Assembly (NCBI GenBank): GCA_022241475.1
Contig: JAKOMT010000016.1
Location: forward strand, 197-16,738
Direction: 5' to 3'
DNA: 16,542 bases
DNA from: Microvirga sp.
Lineage (GTDB): Bacteria > Pseudomonadota > Alphaproteobacteria > Rhizobiales > Beijerinckiaceae
The translations under genes and the position numbers were made by a program. Positions 1 to 16,542 of this stretch are shown here, piece after piece. Position 1 is the stretch's first letter; each line of letters begins with the position of its first letter. Below the pieces are notes generated by a model that made no database searches, had not been told where the DNA came from, and was given only the letters and a program-made list of their open reading frames with translations.

Positions 1-314
<314 letters not shown>

Positions 315-357
315 GGCAGCATCCAGTCTGTTAGTTCAAAAATTTCGGAAACGAAGC

Positions 358-2433
<2,076 letters not shown>

Positions 2434-2462
2434 CGTGTCTTACTCCGTCGATCTGTTTCGCA

Positions 2463-3342
<880 letters not shown>

Positions 3343-3606
3343 CCTCTGCCCTCTCGTATGGCCGCGTCGCGCGACCGTTCTATTCCTGCGCCGCCGCCGA
3401 TCCCGTACCGGGACCGGACCACGGCGAATTCCTGCCCCCGGAACGGGGCGCGAGTTCTTCGGGGCTTCGGACAAAACGAAACCGCGCCATCGGCCGATGC
3501 CGGCCTTTAGCGCGTCGTTTTGCAGAGGACCGCGTGAACGGTCTTGCCCCAAAAAGCTGACACCAGTCAGTGCATTCCGAGTATCGACGGCGTTTAGGGG
3601 AGCTTG

Positions 3607-3627
3607 GTCGAAACGTGTCGTTTCGAC
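3607..3627 (-). promoter_or_regulatory. 9-bp stem-loop early in the rpsL leader
   Basis: On the minus strand GTCGAAACG-ACA-CGTTTCGAC is a perfect 9-bp inverted repeat with a 3-nt loop. It begins about 28 nt after the predicted transcription start. A competing, mutually exclusive hairpin GTCGT-CGAA-ACGAC can form from the overlapping upstream part. No T-run follows, so it is not an intrinsic terminator. It could be an mRNA-stabilising 5' structure or a palindromic protein site; the sequence does not decide. Confidence 0.5.
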
Positions 3628-3661
3628 GACCATCGCCTACGGCCCGTCGGAAAGTCCGCGT

Positions 3662-3690
3662 TGTCTAAGGCTCGCAGCCCCGGAAGTCAA
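3662..3690 (-). promoter_or_regulatory. Predicted sigma70-type promoter of the str operon
   Basis: On the minus strand, TTGACT (3690-3685) is followed by a 17-nt spacer and TAGACA (3667-3662). The -35 matches the TTGAC core used by alphaproteobacterial housekeeping promoters; the -10 is weaker. It lies after the rpoC hairpin and about 320 nt before the rpsL start, so it would allow rpsL-rpsG-fusA-tuf to be transcribed independently of rpoBC. Confidence 0.5.
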
Positions 3691-3739
3691 CAGGCAAACG
3701 GCCACTTTCGGCCCTCCGCCCCTCTTTCGCCGCCCGACG

Positions 3740-3771
3740 ACGAAGGCCGCCCCTCGCGGAGCGGCCTTCGT
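3740..3771 (-). terminator. Hairpin after rpoC (terminator-like, no U-tract)
   Basis: ACGAAGGCCGC and GCGGCCTTCGT form a perfect 11-bp inverted repeat with a 10-nt loop, starting 40 nt past the rpoC stop. On the minus strand the stem is followed by CGTCGGGCGG, not a run of T. The position fits the end of the rpoBC transcription unit, but without a U-tract it may be a weak terminator, a 3'-end stabiliser or a processing site with read-through into the str operon. Confidence 0.5.
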
Positions 3772-3811
3772 GAATATTACGCGCGCTTTTCGGCGCGGAC
3801 GGCCCCTGCGA

Positions 3812-7984
<4,173 letters not shown>

Positions 7985-7999
7985 CGCCGTCTCCTCGCG

Positions 8000-8028
8000 A
8001 GGTGAGGACCGGACCGGTCTCCCCACCT
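8000..8028 (-). promoter_or_regulatory. Stem-loop directly upstream of the rpoC ribosome-binding site
   Basis: On the minus strand AGGTGGGGA (8028-8020) can pair with TCCTCACCT (8008-8000) as nine pairs including one G-U, with a GA bulge and two more C-G pairs inside. The GAGGAG SD of rpoC begins 4 nt later. The hairpin contains GGGAGACCGGTC (8023-8012), which also occurs in the rpoB leader at the same distance from its ATG. It could modulate rpoC translation or mark a processing site; this is inference. Confidence 0.45.
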
Positions 8029-8041
8029 GAAAATGCGTGTC

Positions 8042-8068
8042 GCCGCGGGACGTCTCCCGCGGCTTTTT
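8042..8068 (+). terminator. Intrinsic-terminator shape on the plus strand between rpoB and rpoC
   Basis: GCCGCGGGA (8042-8050), loop CGTC, and TCCCGCGGC (8055-8063) form a perfect 9-bp GC-rich stem followed by TTTTT at 8064-8068 on the plus strand. In the sense direction of rpoBC the A-run comes before the stem and no T-run follows at once, so the signal is oriented against the operon. It could stop antisense transcription, or serve as a sense-strand hairpin or processing site in the spacer. Confidence 0.5.
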
Positions 8069-8102
8069 CTCAGTTCGTGGTCGAAGTCGCGCGGCTCAAA
8101 GC

Positions 8103-12227
<4,125 letters not shown>

Positions 12228-12254
12228 GTCCGACCTTGCTCCTCATGCACGGCT

Positions 12255-12271
12255 GACCGGGTCTCCCGGTC
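12255..12271 (-). promoter_or_regulatory. 7-bp stem-loop upstream of the rpoB ribosome-binding site
   Basis: On the minus strand GACCGGG-AGA-CCCGGTC is a perfect 7-bp GC-rich inverted repeat with a 3-nt loop. Its 3' part is GGGAGACCCGGTC (12267-12255), almost the same as GGGAGACCGGTC upstream of rpoC, and in both cases 27 nt separate the motif from the ATG. A GAGGAG SD follows 10 nt after the hairpin. A role in rpoB translation or mRNA processing is inferred from position only. Confidence 0.45.
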
Positions 12272-12422
12272 CGATGTCGAGGCGCCGGAACGCCTGGTCA
12301 GCCGTCCGGTGGCGCGAAGCCGCCGGCTTGAAACGGAATCGGGAGCGCTGAGCGCGTCCCGGCAACCCGGTTCGGGCGATATCGCGCCCTCCCCCGCCGC
12401 CGGCTGGTGCGCCGGACGGCAA

Positions 12423-12452
12423 CGACGGCCCCGGGAAATCCCGGGGCCGTCG
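12423..12452 (-). terminator. Strong GC hairpin in rplL-rpoB spacer (likely attenuator)
   Basis: CGACGGCCCCGGG and CCCGGGGCCGTCG (minus strand) form a perfect 13-bp stem with an ATTT loop, starting 41 nt after the rplL stop. Only TT follows the stem, so it is not a full intrinsic terminator. In E. coli a partial terminator and an RNase III site lie in the same spacer and lower rpoBC expression relative to rplJL; equivalence here is inferred from position. Confidence 0.6.
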
Positions 12453-12493
12453 GTCGTCTGTAGAGGCCCTCGCCGCTGTCGCGGCGGGCCGGA

Positions 12494-12865
12494 TTACTTC
12501 AGCTCGACCTTGGCGCCGGCCTTCTCGAGCTGCTCCTTGAGCTTGGCGGCTTCGTCCTTGCTCACGCCTTCCTTGACGGCCTTCGGAGCGCCCTCGACGA
12601 GGTCCTTGGCTTCCTTCAGGCCGAGCCCGGTGATGGCGCGGACTTCCTTGATCACCTCGATCTTCTTGTCGCCGATGGCGGCGAGAACGACGGTGAACTC
12701 GGTCTGCTCCTCGGCGGCGGGAGCGGCGGCGGCGCCGGGAGCGGCGACGGCGACGGCGGCGGCGGCCGAGACGCCCCACTTCTCTTCGAGCATCTTCGCG
12801 AGCTCGGCGGCTTCGAGGACGGTGAGCGACGACAGGTCGTCGACGAGCTTGGCAAGATCAGCCAT
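12494..12865 (-). CDS. rplL: 50S ribosomal protein L7/L12
   Basis: L12 (bL12) is the multi-copy stalk protein that recruits EF-Tu, EF-G and other translational GTPases to the 50S subunit. The 123-residue protein has the usual three parts: an N-terminal dimerisation and L10-binding helix pair (about 1-32), a flexible Ala/Pro-rich hinge (about 34-52) and a globular C-terminal domain (about 54-123) with [18 protein letters not shown], the factor-binding helix region. ATG at 12865 is preceded by AGGGA about 10 nt upstream. It lies 51 nt after rplJ, the standard pairing that lets both be regulated by the L10-L12 complex. A 266-nt spacer with a strong hairpin separates it from rpoB. Confidence 0.99.
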   Translation of the reverse strand: MADLAKLVDDLSSLTVLEAAELAKMLEEKWGVSAAAAVAVAAPGAAAAPAAEEQTEFTVVLAAIGDKKIEVIKEVRAITGLGLKEAKDLVEGAPKAVKEGVSKDEAAKLKEQLEKAGAKVELK

Positions 12866-12916
12866 GGTCTTTGATCCCTGATAGGTTCGAACGAACGTTG
12901 GTTTGCAGGATGGGCG

Positions 12917-13435
12917 TCAAGCCGCTTCCTCAGATTTGGCATAGGCTCCGAAAACGCGGGCGAGCTTCGCCGCCGGCGCGTTGACGACCTGAGCGATCTT
13001 GGTCGCGGGGGCGTTGACCAGCCCCACGATCGTCGCGCGCAGTTCGTCCAGGGACGGCAGTGTGGCCAGGGCCTTCACGCCGTCCGCGTTCAGAGCGGTC
13101 GCACCCATGGCGCCGCCGAGGATAACGAGCTTGTCGTTGGCCTTGGCGAAATCACTGGCGACCTTCGGAGCCGCGACCGGGTCGTCGGAATAGCAAAGCA
13201 GGGTGGGACCCTGCAGATATTCCGCGATGGACGCGACGTCCGTGCCTTCGAGAGCGATCTTGGCGATGCGGTTCTTCGCGACCTTGACGGTGCCGCCGGC
13301 CAGCTTCATCTGCGTGCGCAGCTTCTGCATGTCGGCGACGGTCAGGCCCGAATAGTGGGCCACGACGACAACGCCCGTATTCGAAAATACGTCGCTGAGC
13401 GTCGAGACGAGCTCGCGTTTTGCTGCTCTCTCCAC
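12917..13435 (-). CDS. rplJ: 50S ribosomal protein L10
   Basis: L10 (uL10) anchors the L12 dimers to 23S rRNA at the stalk base. The 172-residue protein has the rRNA-binding N-terminal domain (ERAAKRELV..., [31 protein letters not shown]) and a C-terminal helix rich in Ala for L12 binding. The start is GTG at 13435-13433, with a GGAGAG SD 6 nt upstream; the residues that follow match the family N-terminus, so no ATG start is needed. It comes after a 464-nt spacer with a promoter candidate and structured leader and is followed 51 nt later by rplL. In many bacteria the L10-L12 complex binds the rplJ leader to repress translation; the hairpins upstream are consistent with that. Confidence 0.98.
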   Translation of the reverse strand: MERAAKRELVSTLSDVFSNTGVVVVAHYSGLTVADMQKLRTQMKLAGGTVKVAKNRIAKIALEGTDVASIAEYLQGPTLLCYSDDPVAAPKVASDFAKANDKLVILGGAMGATALNADGVKALATLPSLDELRATIVGLVNAPATKIAQVVNAPAAKLARVFGAYAKSEEAA

Positions 13436-13741
13436 TGGGCTCTCTCCGACTTAGCGAAAGCGACGATGCGCTTCCGCCGGTTGCACATGCCGCTCTGAAA
13501 CCCCGGGGCCGCCGGGGCCGCTGGAGCGGCGCCTTTGCAAGCCCTGTCCCCTTCCCCGACTTGCGTCGGTTCGGGCGAGATGGTTCGAACCTAACAGCGG
13601 CGCACTCCGCCCGAAGGCGACGCGCCGGGAATTCGGTTTTCCCCGTCTATGCAGGCCCTTTCGGATTAAGCCTTAACGGCGCCGGCAGTCTCGGACAGGA
13701 CATGACCGGATGATCGGGCGAACCCGCTTCTCCGGCCGTCC

Positions 13742-13806
13742 TTCGCCCGGTCGCCCGGGCGAAATCGCGACAACGACCGTGCGCCCCGAAGGGCGTCGCA
13801 CGATCG
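13742..13806 (-). promoter_or_regulatory. Tandem tetraloop hairpins in rplJ leader (candidate L10 autoregulatory RNA)
   Basis: The first hairpin (13806-13774) pairs CGATCGTGC with GCACGGTCG (nine pairs, one G-U), then a GAC bulge, then GCCC-TTCG-GGGC closed by a UUCG tetraloop. Ten nt later the second (13763-13742) is TTCGCCCGG-GCGA-CCGGGCGAA, a perfect 9-bp stem with a GNRA tetraloop. Both tetraloops have the stable orientation only on the minus strand, the rplJ sense strand. They lie about 20 nt after the predicted promoter and over 300 nt before the rplJ start, the expected region for an L10(L12)4-binding leader. Binding is inferred. Confidence 0.55.
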
Positions 13807-13825
13807 GTGAATGACGCGGTTGGTC

Positions 13826-13854
13826 TCCATAGCGCGTCGGCGCACGGATGCCAA
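13826..13854 (-). promoter_or_regulatory. Predicted promoter for rplJL (rpoBC)
   Basis: On the minus strand, TTGGCA (13854-13849) is followed by a 17-nt spacer and TATGGA (13831-13826) within the string GCGCTATGG. The tRNA-Trp promoter candidate has the same layout around GCGCTATGC. A second -35-like TTGACT lies 17 nt further upstream (13877-13872), with no good -10 at the matching distance. Position between rplA and the structured leader fits the L10 promoter known in other bacteria. Confidence 0.45.
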
Positions 13855-13860
13855 GGGGGA

Positions 13861-13893
13861 GGCGGCGAAAAAGTCAAGCGCTATTTCGCCGCC
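13861..13893 (-). terminator. Weak hairpin just after rplA
   Basis: GGCGGCGAA and TTCGCCGCC form a 9-bp inverted repeat with a 15-nt loop, beginning 6 nt after the rplA stop. The loop contains TTGACT and TTT, but the stem is followed by TCCCCC rather than T. It may mark the rplKA 3' end or be incidental. Confidence 0.3.
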
Positions 13894-13899
13894 GCCGTG

Positions 13900-14598
13900 T
13901 CAGCCGTTGAGAACGCTCGACACGTCGACCTTCAGGCCGGGGCCCATGGTCGAGGTCAGCGCGACGCGCTGGATGTAGGTGCCCTTGGCCCCCGAGGGGC
14001 GGGCCTTCGACACCGAATCCGCGAACGCTCGGATGTTCTCGGCCAGCTTGTCGGCCTCGAACGAGATCTTGCCGATGCCGGCGTGCACGATGCCCGCCTT
14101 CTCGACGCGGAACTCGACGGCGCCGCCCTTGGCTGCTTCGACCGCGCCCTTCACGTCCATCGTCACCGTGCCGACCTTCGGGTTCGGCATCAGGCCGCGC
14201 GGGCCGAGCACCTTGCCGAGACGGCCGACGAGCGGCATGAGGTCGGGGGTCGCGATGCAGCGATCGAAGTTAATCGTGCCGCCCTGGACGATCTCGAGGA
14301 GATCCTCCGCGCCGACGATGTCCGCGCCCGCGGCCTTGGCCTCGTCGGCCTTGGCGCCGCGCGCGAAGACCGCGACGCGGACCGTGCGGCCGGAGCCGTT
14401 CGGGAGGTTGCAGACGCCGCGGACCATCTGGTCGGCGTGACGGGGATCGACCCCGAGATTCATCGCGATCTCGACGGTCTCGTCGAATTTCGCCGTGGCG
14501 CGGTCCTTGAGGATGCCGATCGCCTCGTCGAGCCCGTAGAGCTTCGTCGGGTCGAGACCCTCGCGGGCCGTGCGGATGCGCTTGCCTTCTTTAGCCAT
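13900..14598 (-). CDS. rplA: 50S ribosomal protein L1
   Basis: L1 (uL1) forms the mobile L1 stalk that helps release E-site tRNA, and in many bacteria represses its own rplK-rplA mRNA. The protein is 232 residues, with the two-domain L1 layout and the signature [20 protein letters not shown] in the middle. The frame opens seven codons earlier, but ATG 14598-14596 gives the family start [13 protein letters not shown]. Its SD AGGAGG overlaps the rplK stop (TGAGGAGGGCGACATG), so I chose it. The 10-nt gap and shared TGA/SD indicate translational coupling with rplK. It is the last gene before the 464-nt spacer that leads to rplJ. Confidence 0.99.
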   Translation of the reverse strand: MAKEGKRIRTAREGLDPTKLYGLDEAIGILKDRATAKFDETVEIAMNLGVDPRHADQMVRGVCNLPNGSGRTVRVAVFARGAKADEAKAAGADIVGAEDLLEIVQGGTINFDRCIATPDLMPLVGRLGKVLGPRGLMPNPKVGTVTMDVKGAVEAAKGGAVEFRVEKAGIVHAGIGKISFEADKLAENIRAFADSVSKARPSGAKGTYIQRVALTSTMGPGLKVDVSSVLNG

Positions 14599-14608
14599 GT
14601 CGCCCTCC

Positions 14609-15040
14609 TCAGCCCACAACCTCTAGACCCATGGAACGGGCCGACCCTTCGATCATCGCGGCGGCCGCCTCGACGGTGTCGCAGTTGAGATCCGCCATTT
14701 TCTTCTCGGCGATCTCACGCACCTGCTCGGCGGTCACCTTGCCGACGAAGGCGCCCTTGCCGGGGGTCTGCGACCCCTTCGGCACGCTCGCGGCCTTCTT
14801 CAGGAAGTAGGAGACCGGCGGCTGCTTCATCTCGAAGGTGAAGGACCGGTCCTGATAGGCGGTGATGACCACCGGGATCGGCATGCCCTTTTCGAGCTGC
14901 TGGGTCTTCGCGTTGAAGGCCTTGCAGAATTCCATGATGTTCAGGCCGCGCTGACCGAGCGCGGGACCGATCGGGGGCGACGGATTGGCCGCGCCGGCCG
15001 GGACCTGAAGCTTGACGTATCCCGCGATTTTCTTCGCCAT
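14609..15040 (-). CDS. rplK: 50S ribosomal protein L11
   Basis: L11 (uL11) sits at the GTPase-associated centre of the 50S subunit next to the L12 stalk and is needed for stringent-factor activation. The 143-residue protein has the N-terminal proline-rich lid ([19 protein letters not shown], about residues 14-32; the thiostrepton-side domain) and the C-terminal rRNA-binding domain with [16 protein letters not shown] and a conserved C-terminal helix ending [11 protein letters not shown] at 15040 is preceded by GGAG with a 7-nt gap. A 141-nt spacer separates it from nusG, and its stop overlaps the rplA SD, so rplK and rplA form one translationally coupled pair. Confidence 0.99.
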   Translation of the reverse strand: MAKKIAGYVKLQVPAGAANPSPPIGPALGQRGLNIMEFCKAFNAKTQQLEKGMPIPVVITAYQDRSFTFEMKQPPVSYFLKKAASVPKGSQTPGKGAFVGKVTAEQVREIAEKKMADLNCDTVEAAAAMIEGSARSMGLEVVG

Positions 15041-15063
15041 GGGACTGCTCCAAATTCAGACGC

Positions 15064-15080
15064 CCGGACTGCCGGTCCGG
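15064..15080 (-). promoter_or_regulatory. Stem-loop in the rplK leader
   Basis: CCGGAC-CGGCA-GTCCGG (minus strand) is a 6-bp stem with a 5-nt loop, 23 nt upstream of the rplK ATG and just before its SD. L1 represses rplK-rplA through a leader or early-mRNA site in E. coli; this hairpin is a candidate but I cannot recognise an L1 site in it. No convincing promoter is seen in the 141-nt nusG-rplK spacer. Confidence 0.3.
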
Positions 15081-15181
15081 TTGTCTGCGTTGCAGGTCGC
15101 GGTGCGGCCTTTGCATGCCCGGATGGCGACCGGGGGGCCTCCCGCGAAGGGAAATGGGCCGGCGGCGCCGACCCTATGCGC

Positions 15182-15715
15182 TCAGACCTTTTCGACCTGG
15201 GCGTATTCGAGTTCGACCGGCGTGGCGCGGCCGAAGATGGAGACGGCGACCTTGAGGCGCGAGCGCCCCTCGTCGACTTCCTCCACCACGCCGTTGAACG
15301 ACGCGAAGGGGCCGTCGGCGACGCGAACGGTCTCGCCGATCTCGAAGATGAGGGCGGATTTCGGACGCTCGACGCCCTCCGCGACCTGACCCTTGATGCG
15401 CTCGGCCTCGCGGTCCGGGATCGGCATCGGCTTGGCCTTGTCGGCGCCGAGGAAGCCCGTGACCTTCGGGGTGTTCTTGATCAGATGATAGACGTCGTCC
15501 GTCATCTCGCATTTCACGAGAACGTAGCCCGGGAAGAACTTGCGTTCCGTGTCGACCTTGCGGCCGCGACGCACCTCGACGACCTTCTCGGTCGGCACGA
15601 GGATCTCCTCGAACAATTCCGCGAGCCCGCGCTGGTCGGCCTGGTCCTTGAGGGACTGGGCGACCTTGTTCTCGAAGTTCGAATAGGCGTGGACGATGTA
15701 CCAGCGTTTGGCCAT
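15182..15715 (-). CDS. nusG: Transcription elongation/termination factor NusG
   Basis: NusG binds elongating RNA polymerase, suppresses pausing, and links it to Rho or to ribosomal protein S10. The 177-residue protein has the N-terminal NGN domain (WYIVHAYSNFENKVAQSL, then ERKFFPGYVLVKCEM) and a C-terminal KOW domain (about residues 124-177) with IGETVRVADGPFASFNGVVE and IFGRATPVELEYAQVEKV, very close to E. coli. The frame is open further upstream, but ATG 15715-15713 (MAKRWYIVHAYS) matches the family start and has a GAGGAG SD that overlaps the secE stop, so it was chosen. It is 14 nt after secE, the conserved secE-nusG pair. Confidence 0.99.
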   Translation of the reverse strand: MAKRWYIVHAYSNFENKVAQSLKDQADQRGLAELFEEILVPTEKVVEVRRGRKVDTERKFFPGYVLVKCEMTDDVYHLIKNTPKVTGFLGADKAKPMPIPDREAERIKGQVAEGVERPKSALIFEIGETVRVADGPFASFNGVVEEVDEGRSRLKVAVSIFGRATPVELEYAQVEKV

Positions 15716-15729
15716 GAGTGTCGCGCTCC

Positions 15730-15927
15730 TCAACCGCCGAGTCCGAGGACGAGACCCACGCCCCAGCGCAGGACGAGGTCGACGAGCAGGAAGAAGATCG
15801 ACGCCAGAAGCACCATCAGCAGGACCATGCCGGTGGTGATCATCGTCTCCTTGCGGGTCGGCCACGTGACCTTCGCGCCCTCGGCGCGGACCTGCTGCAT
15901 GAACTCGAACGGGTTCGTCTTCGCCAT
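15730..15927 (-). CDS. secE: Preprotein translocase subunit SecE
   Basis: SecE is the essential clamp subunit of the SecYEG protein-export channel in the inner membrane. The protein is 65 residues, the short single-span form usual outside the gammaproteobacteria. It has a short amphipathic cytosolic segment ending in VTWPTRKE (about residues 20-27), the SecE hallmark, and one hydrophobic segment from about residue 33 to 62. The frame extends upstream, but ATG 15927-15925 (MAKTNPFEFMQQ) is the family start and has a GAGAG SD. It follows tRNA-Trp after 176 nt and precedes nusG by 14 nt, and the small size and context agree. Confidence 0.97.
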   Translation of the reverse strand: MAKTNPFEFMQQVRAEGAKVTWPTRKETMITTGMVLLMVLLASIFFLLVDLVLRWGVGLVLGLGG

Positions 15928-16103
15928 CGCTCTCTCGCCTGACCCGACGGGCCCGCTCAGGGAGCCCGGCCGCGCCGTCTGTCGTGGACGGGCGCAAGGC
16001 GCGCTCCGGCCAAATCGAACGGGCGCGAAGCTTCTAGAGCCCGCGCCGCCCGGATGAATCGTCTCAACCCAAAGCGCCGGATGCGCCTTCGTCAAACCGC
16101 TGC

Positions 16104-16180
16104 TGGCAGGAGTGGAGGGACTCGAACCCCCAACCCCCGGTTTTGGAGACCGGTGCTCTGACCAGTTGAGCTACACTCCT
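16104..16180 (-). tRNA. tRNA-Trp (anticodon CCA), CCA end encoded
   Basis: The acceptor stem AGGAGTG (16180-16174) pairs with CACTCCT (16114-16108), followed by discriminator G and an encoded CCA (16106-16104). The D arm is GCTC/GAGC, the anticodon stem is CCGGT/ACCGG with loop CTCCAAA, the anticodon CCA is at 16146-16144, and the T loop is TTCGAGT. Length is 77 nt including CCA. A tRNA-Trp between tuf and secE is the conserved arrangement in many Proteobacteria. Confidence 0.98.
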
Positions 16181-16233
16181 GCAGCGGAGCCGGGTCGTCG
16201 CCGTCGAAACGGGGCGGCCCGGAGCGGAAGGGA

Positions 16234-16262
16234 CGCATAGCGCATCGCCTTCCGAAAGACAA
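16234..16262 (-). promoter_or_regulatory. Predicted promoter of tRNA-Trp
   Basis: On the minus strand, TTGTCT (16262-16257) is followed by a 17-nt spacer and TATGCG (16239-16234), inside GCGCTATGC. The predicted start is about 45-50 nt before the tRNA 5' end. It begins immediately after the tuf 3' hairpin. Transcription could continue into secE-nusG, since no hairpin with a T-run was seen between the tRNA and secE. Confidence 0.45.
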
Positions 16263-16263
16263 T

Positions 16264-16302
16264 CGCCTCCCGCGCGCCATCGTCACGGCGGCGCGGGAGG
16301 CG
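16264..16302 (-). terminator. Terminator hairpin after the upstream tuf
   Basis: CGCCTCCCGCGC and GCGCGGGAGGCG form a perfect 12-bp stem with a 15-nt loop that can add three GCC/GGC pairs. It begins 6 nt after the tuf stop and is followed on the minus strand by ATTGTCTTT, a moderately T-rich tail. It likely ends the tuf transcript before the tRNA-Trp promoter. Confidence 0.65.
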
Positions 16303-16308
16303 AAAACC

Positions 16309-16542
<234 letters not shown>

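Larger units (their letters stand above)
3343..3811 (-). other. 469-nt rpoC-rpsL spacer: rpoC 3' hairpin, str promoter and long rpsL leader
   Basis: This non-coding spacer contains, in transcription order, a perfect 11-bp hairpin (3771-3740) after the rpoC stop, a sigma70-like promoter (3690-3662), a 9-bp hairpin (3627-3607), and a leader of about 310 nt to the rpsL start. Weaker hairpins in the leader lie at 3436-3448 (CCCCG/CGGGG) and 3401-3413 (TCCCG/CGGGA). A small hairpin CTGAC-TGGT-GTCAG followed by a T-run lies at about 3551-3567. The rpsL frame is open through part of the spacer but shows no ribosomal-protein similarity there. Confidence 0.7.
13436..13899 (-). other. 464-nt rplA-rplJ spacer: promoter and structured rplJL leader
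   Basis: No credible gene is seen here. In transcription order it holds a long-loop hairpin after the rplA stop (13893-13861), two -35-like elements (13877-13872 and 13854-13849), a -10-like TATGGA (13831-13826), and two tetraloop-capped hairpins (13806-13774 and 13763-13742). Further on are a TTAAG-G-CTTAA palindrome near 13665-13675, the palindrome GGTTCGAACC (13582-13591) and a GCCGC-TCCA-GCGGC hairpin (13530-13517). Short open frames across it overlap these structures and look fortuitous. Confidence 0.65.

Noticed and set aside
3343..3633. In-frame 97-codon N-terminal extension of S12
   Set aside because: S12 of 123 residues begins at MPTISQL with its own SD. The extension has no family similarity and covers the hairpin-rich leader.
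12243..12493. Possible small ORF in the rplL-rpoB spacer whose TGA (12245-12243) overlaps the rpoB SD
   Set aside because: The stop-SD overlap resembles the coupled junctions elsewhere, but no ATG or GTG start with an SD exists in the spacer in that frame, and the frame is open only because it continues as a shadow of rplL.
13665..13675. TTAAG-G-CTTAA palindrome as a CtrA binding site
   Set aside because: CtrA half-sites (TTAA) need about 7 nt between them; here only 3 nt separate the TTAA elements.
13647..13877. Small TTG-started open frames in the rplA-rplJ spacer (76 and 62 codons)
   Set aside because: They run through the promoter candidate and both tetraloop hairpins, lack a convincing SD and have no recognisable protein features.
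16067..16095. TTGACG-N17-TTGGGT as a separate promoter for secE-nusG
   Set aside because: The -35 is good but the -10 hardly matches. Transcription from the tRNA-Trp promoter explains secE-nusG equally well.

Overview
The window is a high-GC core-genome segment carrying the transcription/translation supercluster of an alphaproteobacterium. Every protein gene and the single tRNA lie on the minus strand, so transcription runs from high to low coordinates: tuf (3' end only) - tRNA-Trp(CCA) - secE - nusG - rplK - rplA - rplJ - rplL - rpoB - rpoC - rpsL - rpsG - fusA - tuf (5' end only). A tuf copy at both ends of this cluster, the 65-residue single-span SecE, the RpoB length (1374 aa), the S12/S7/EF-G/EF-Tu sequences and the high GC content fit Alphaproteobacteria, most likely Hyphomicrobiales (Rhizobiales). 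That placement comes from remembered family resemblance, not from a search.

Layout in transcription order. (1) 16542-16264: C-terminal 77 codons of one tuf copy and a strong 12-bp hairpin after its stop. (2) 16262-16104: a promoter-like sequence and tRNA-Trp. (3) 15927-15182: secE and nusG, with the nusG Shine-Dalgarno (SD) sequence overlapping the secE stop. (4) 15040-13900: rplK and rplA, coupled in the same way. (5) 13899-13436: a 464-nt spacer with a promoter candidate and two tetraloop-capped hairpins, read as the rplJL control leader. (6) 13435-12494: rplJ (GTG start) and rplL. (7) 12493-12228: a 266-nt spacer with a 13-bp GC hairpin, the likely attenuator between ribosomal-protein and RNA polymerase genes. 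(8) 12227-3812: rpoB and rpoC. (9) 3811-3343: a 469-nt spacer with a hairpin after rpoC, a sigma70-type promoter and a roughly 310-nt leader. (10) 3342-1: the str operon rpsL-rpsG-fusA-tuf.

The products work together. RNA polymerase beta and beta' make mRNA, NusG links polymerase to Rho and to the ribosome, L1/L10/L11/L12 form the L1 stalk, L12 stalk and factor-binding region, S12 and S7 form the decoding and head regions, and EF-Tu and EF-G drive elongation. SecE belongs to the SecYEG export channel.

I found no mobile element, CRISPR array, defence system, broken gene or unknown gene. The protein content is ordinary and conserved. What merits a second look is non-coding: structured leaders, a hairpin-plus-T-run pointing the 'wrong' way between rpoB and rpoC, and a 12/13-nt motif found exactly 27 nt upstream of both the rpoB and rpoC start codons.
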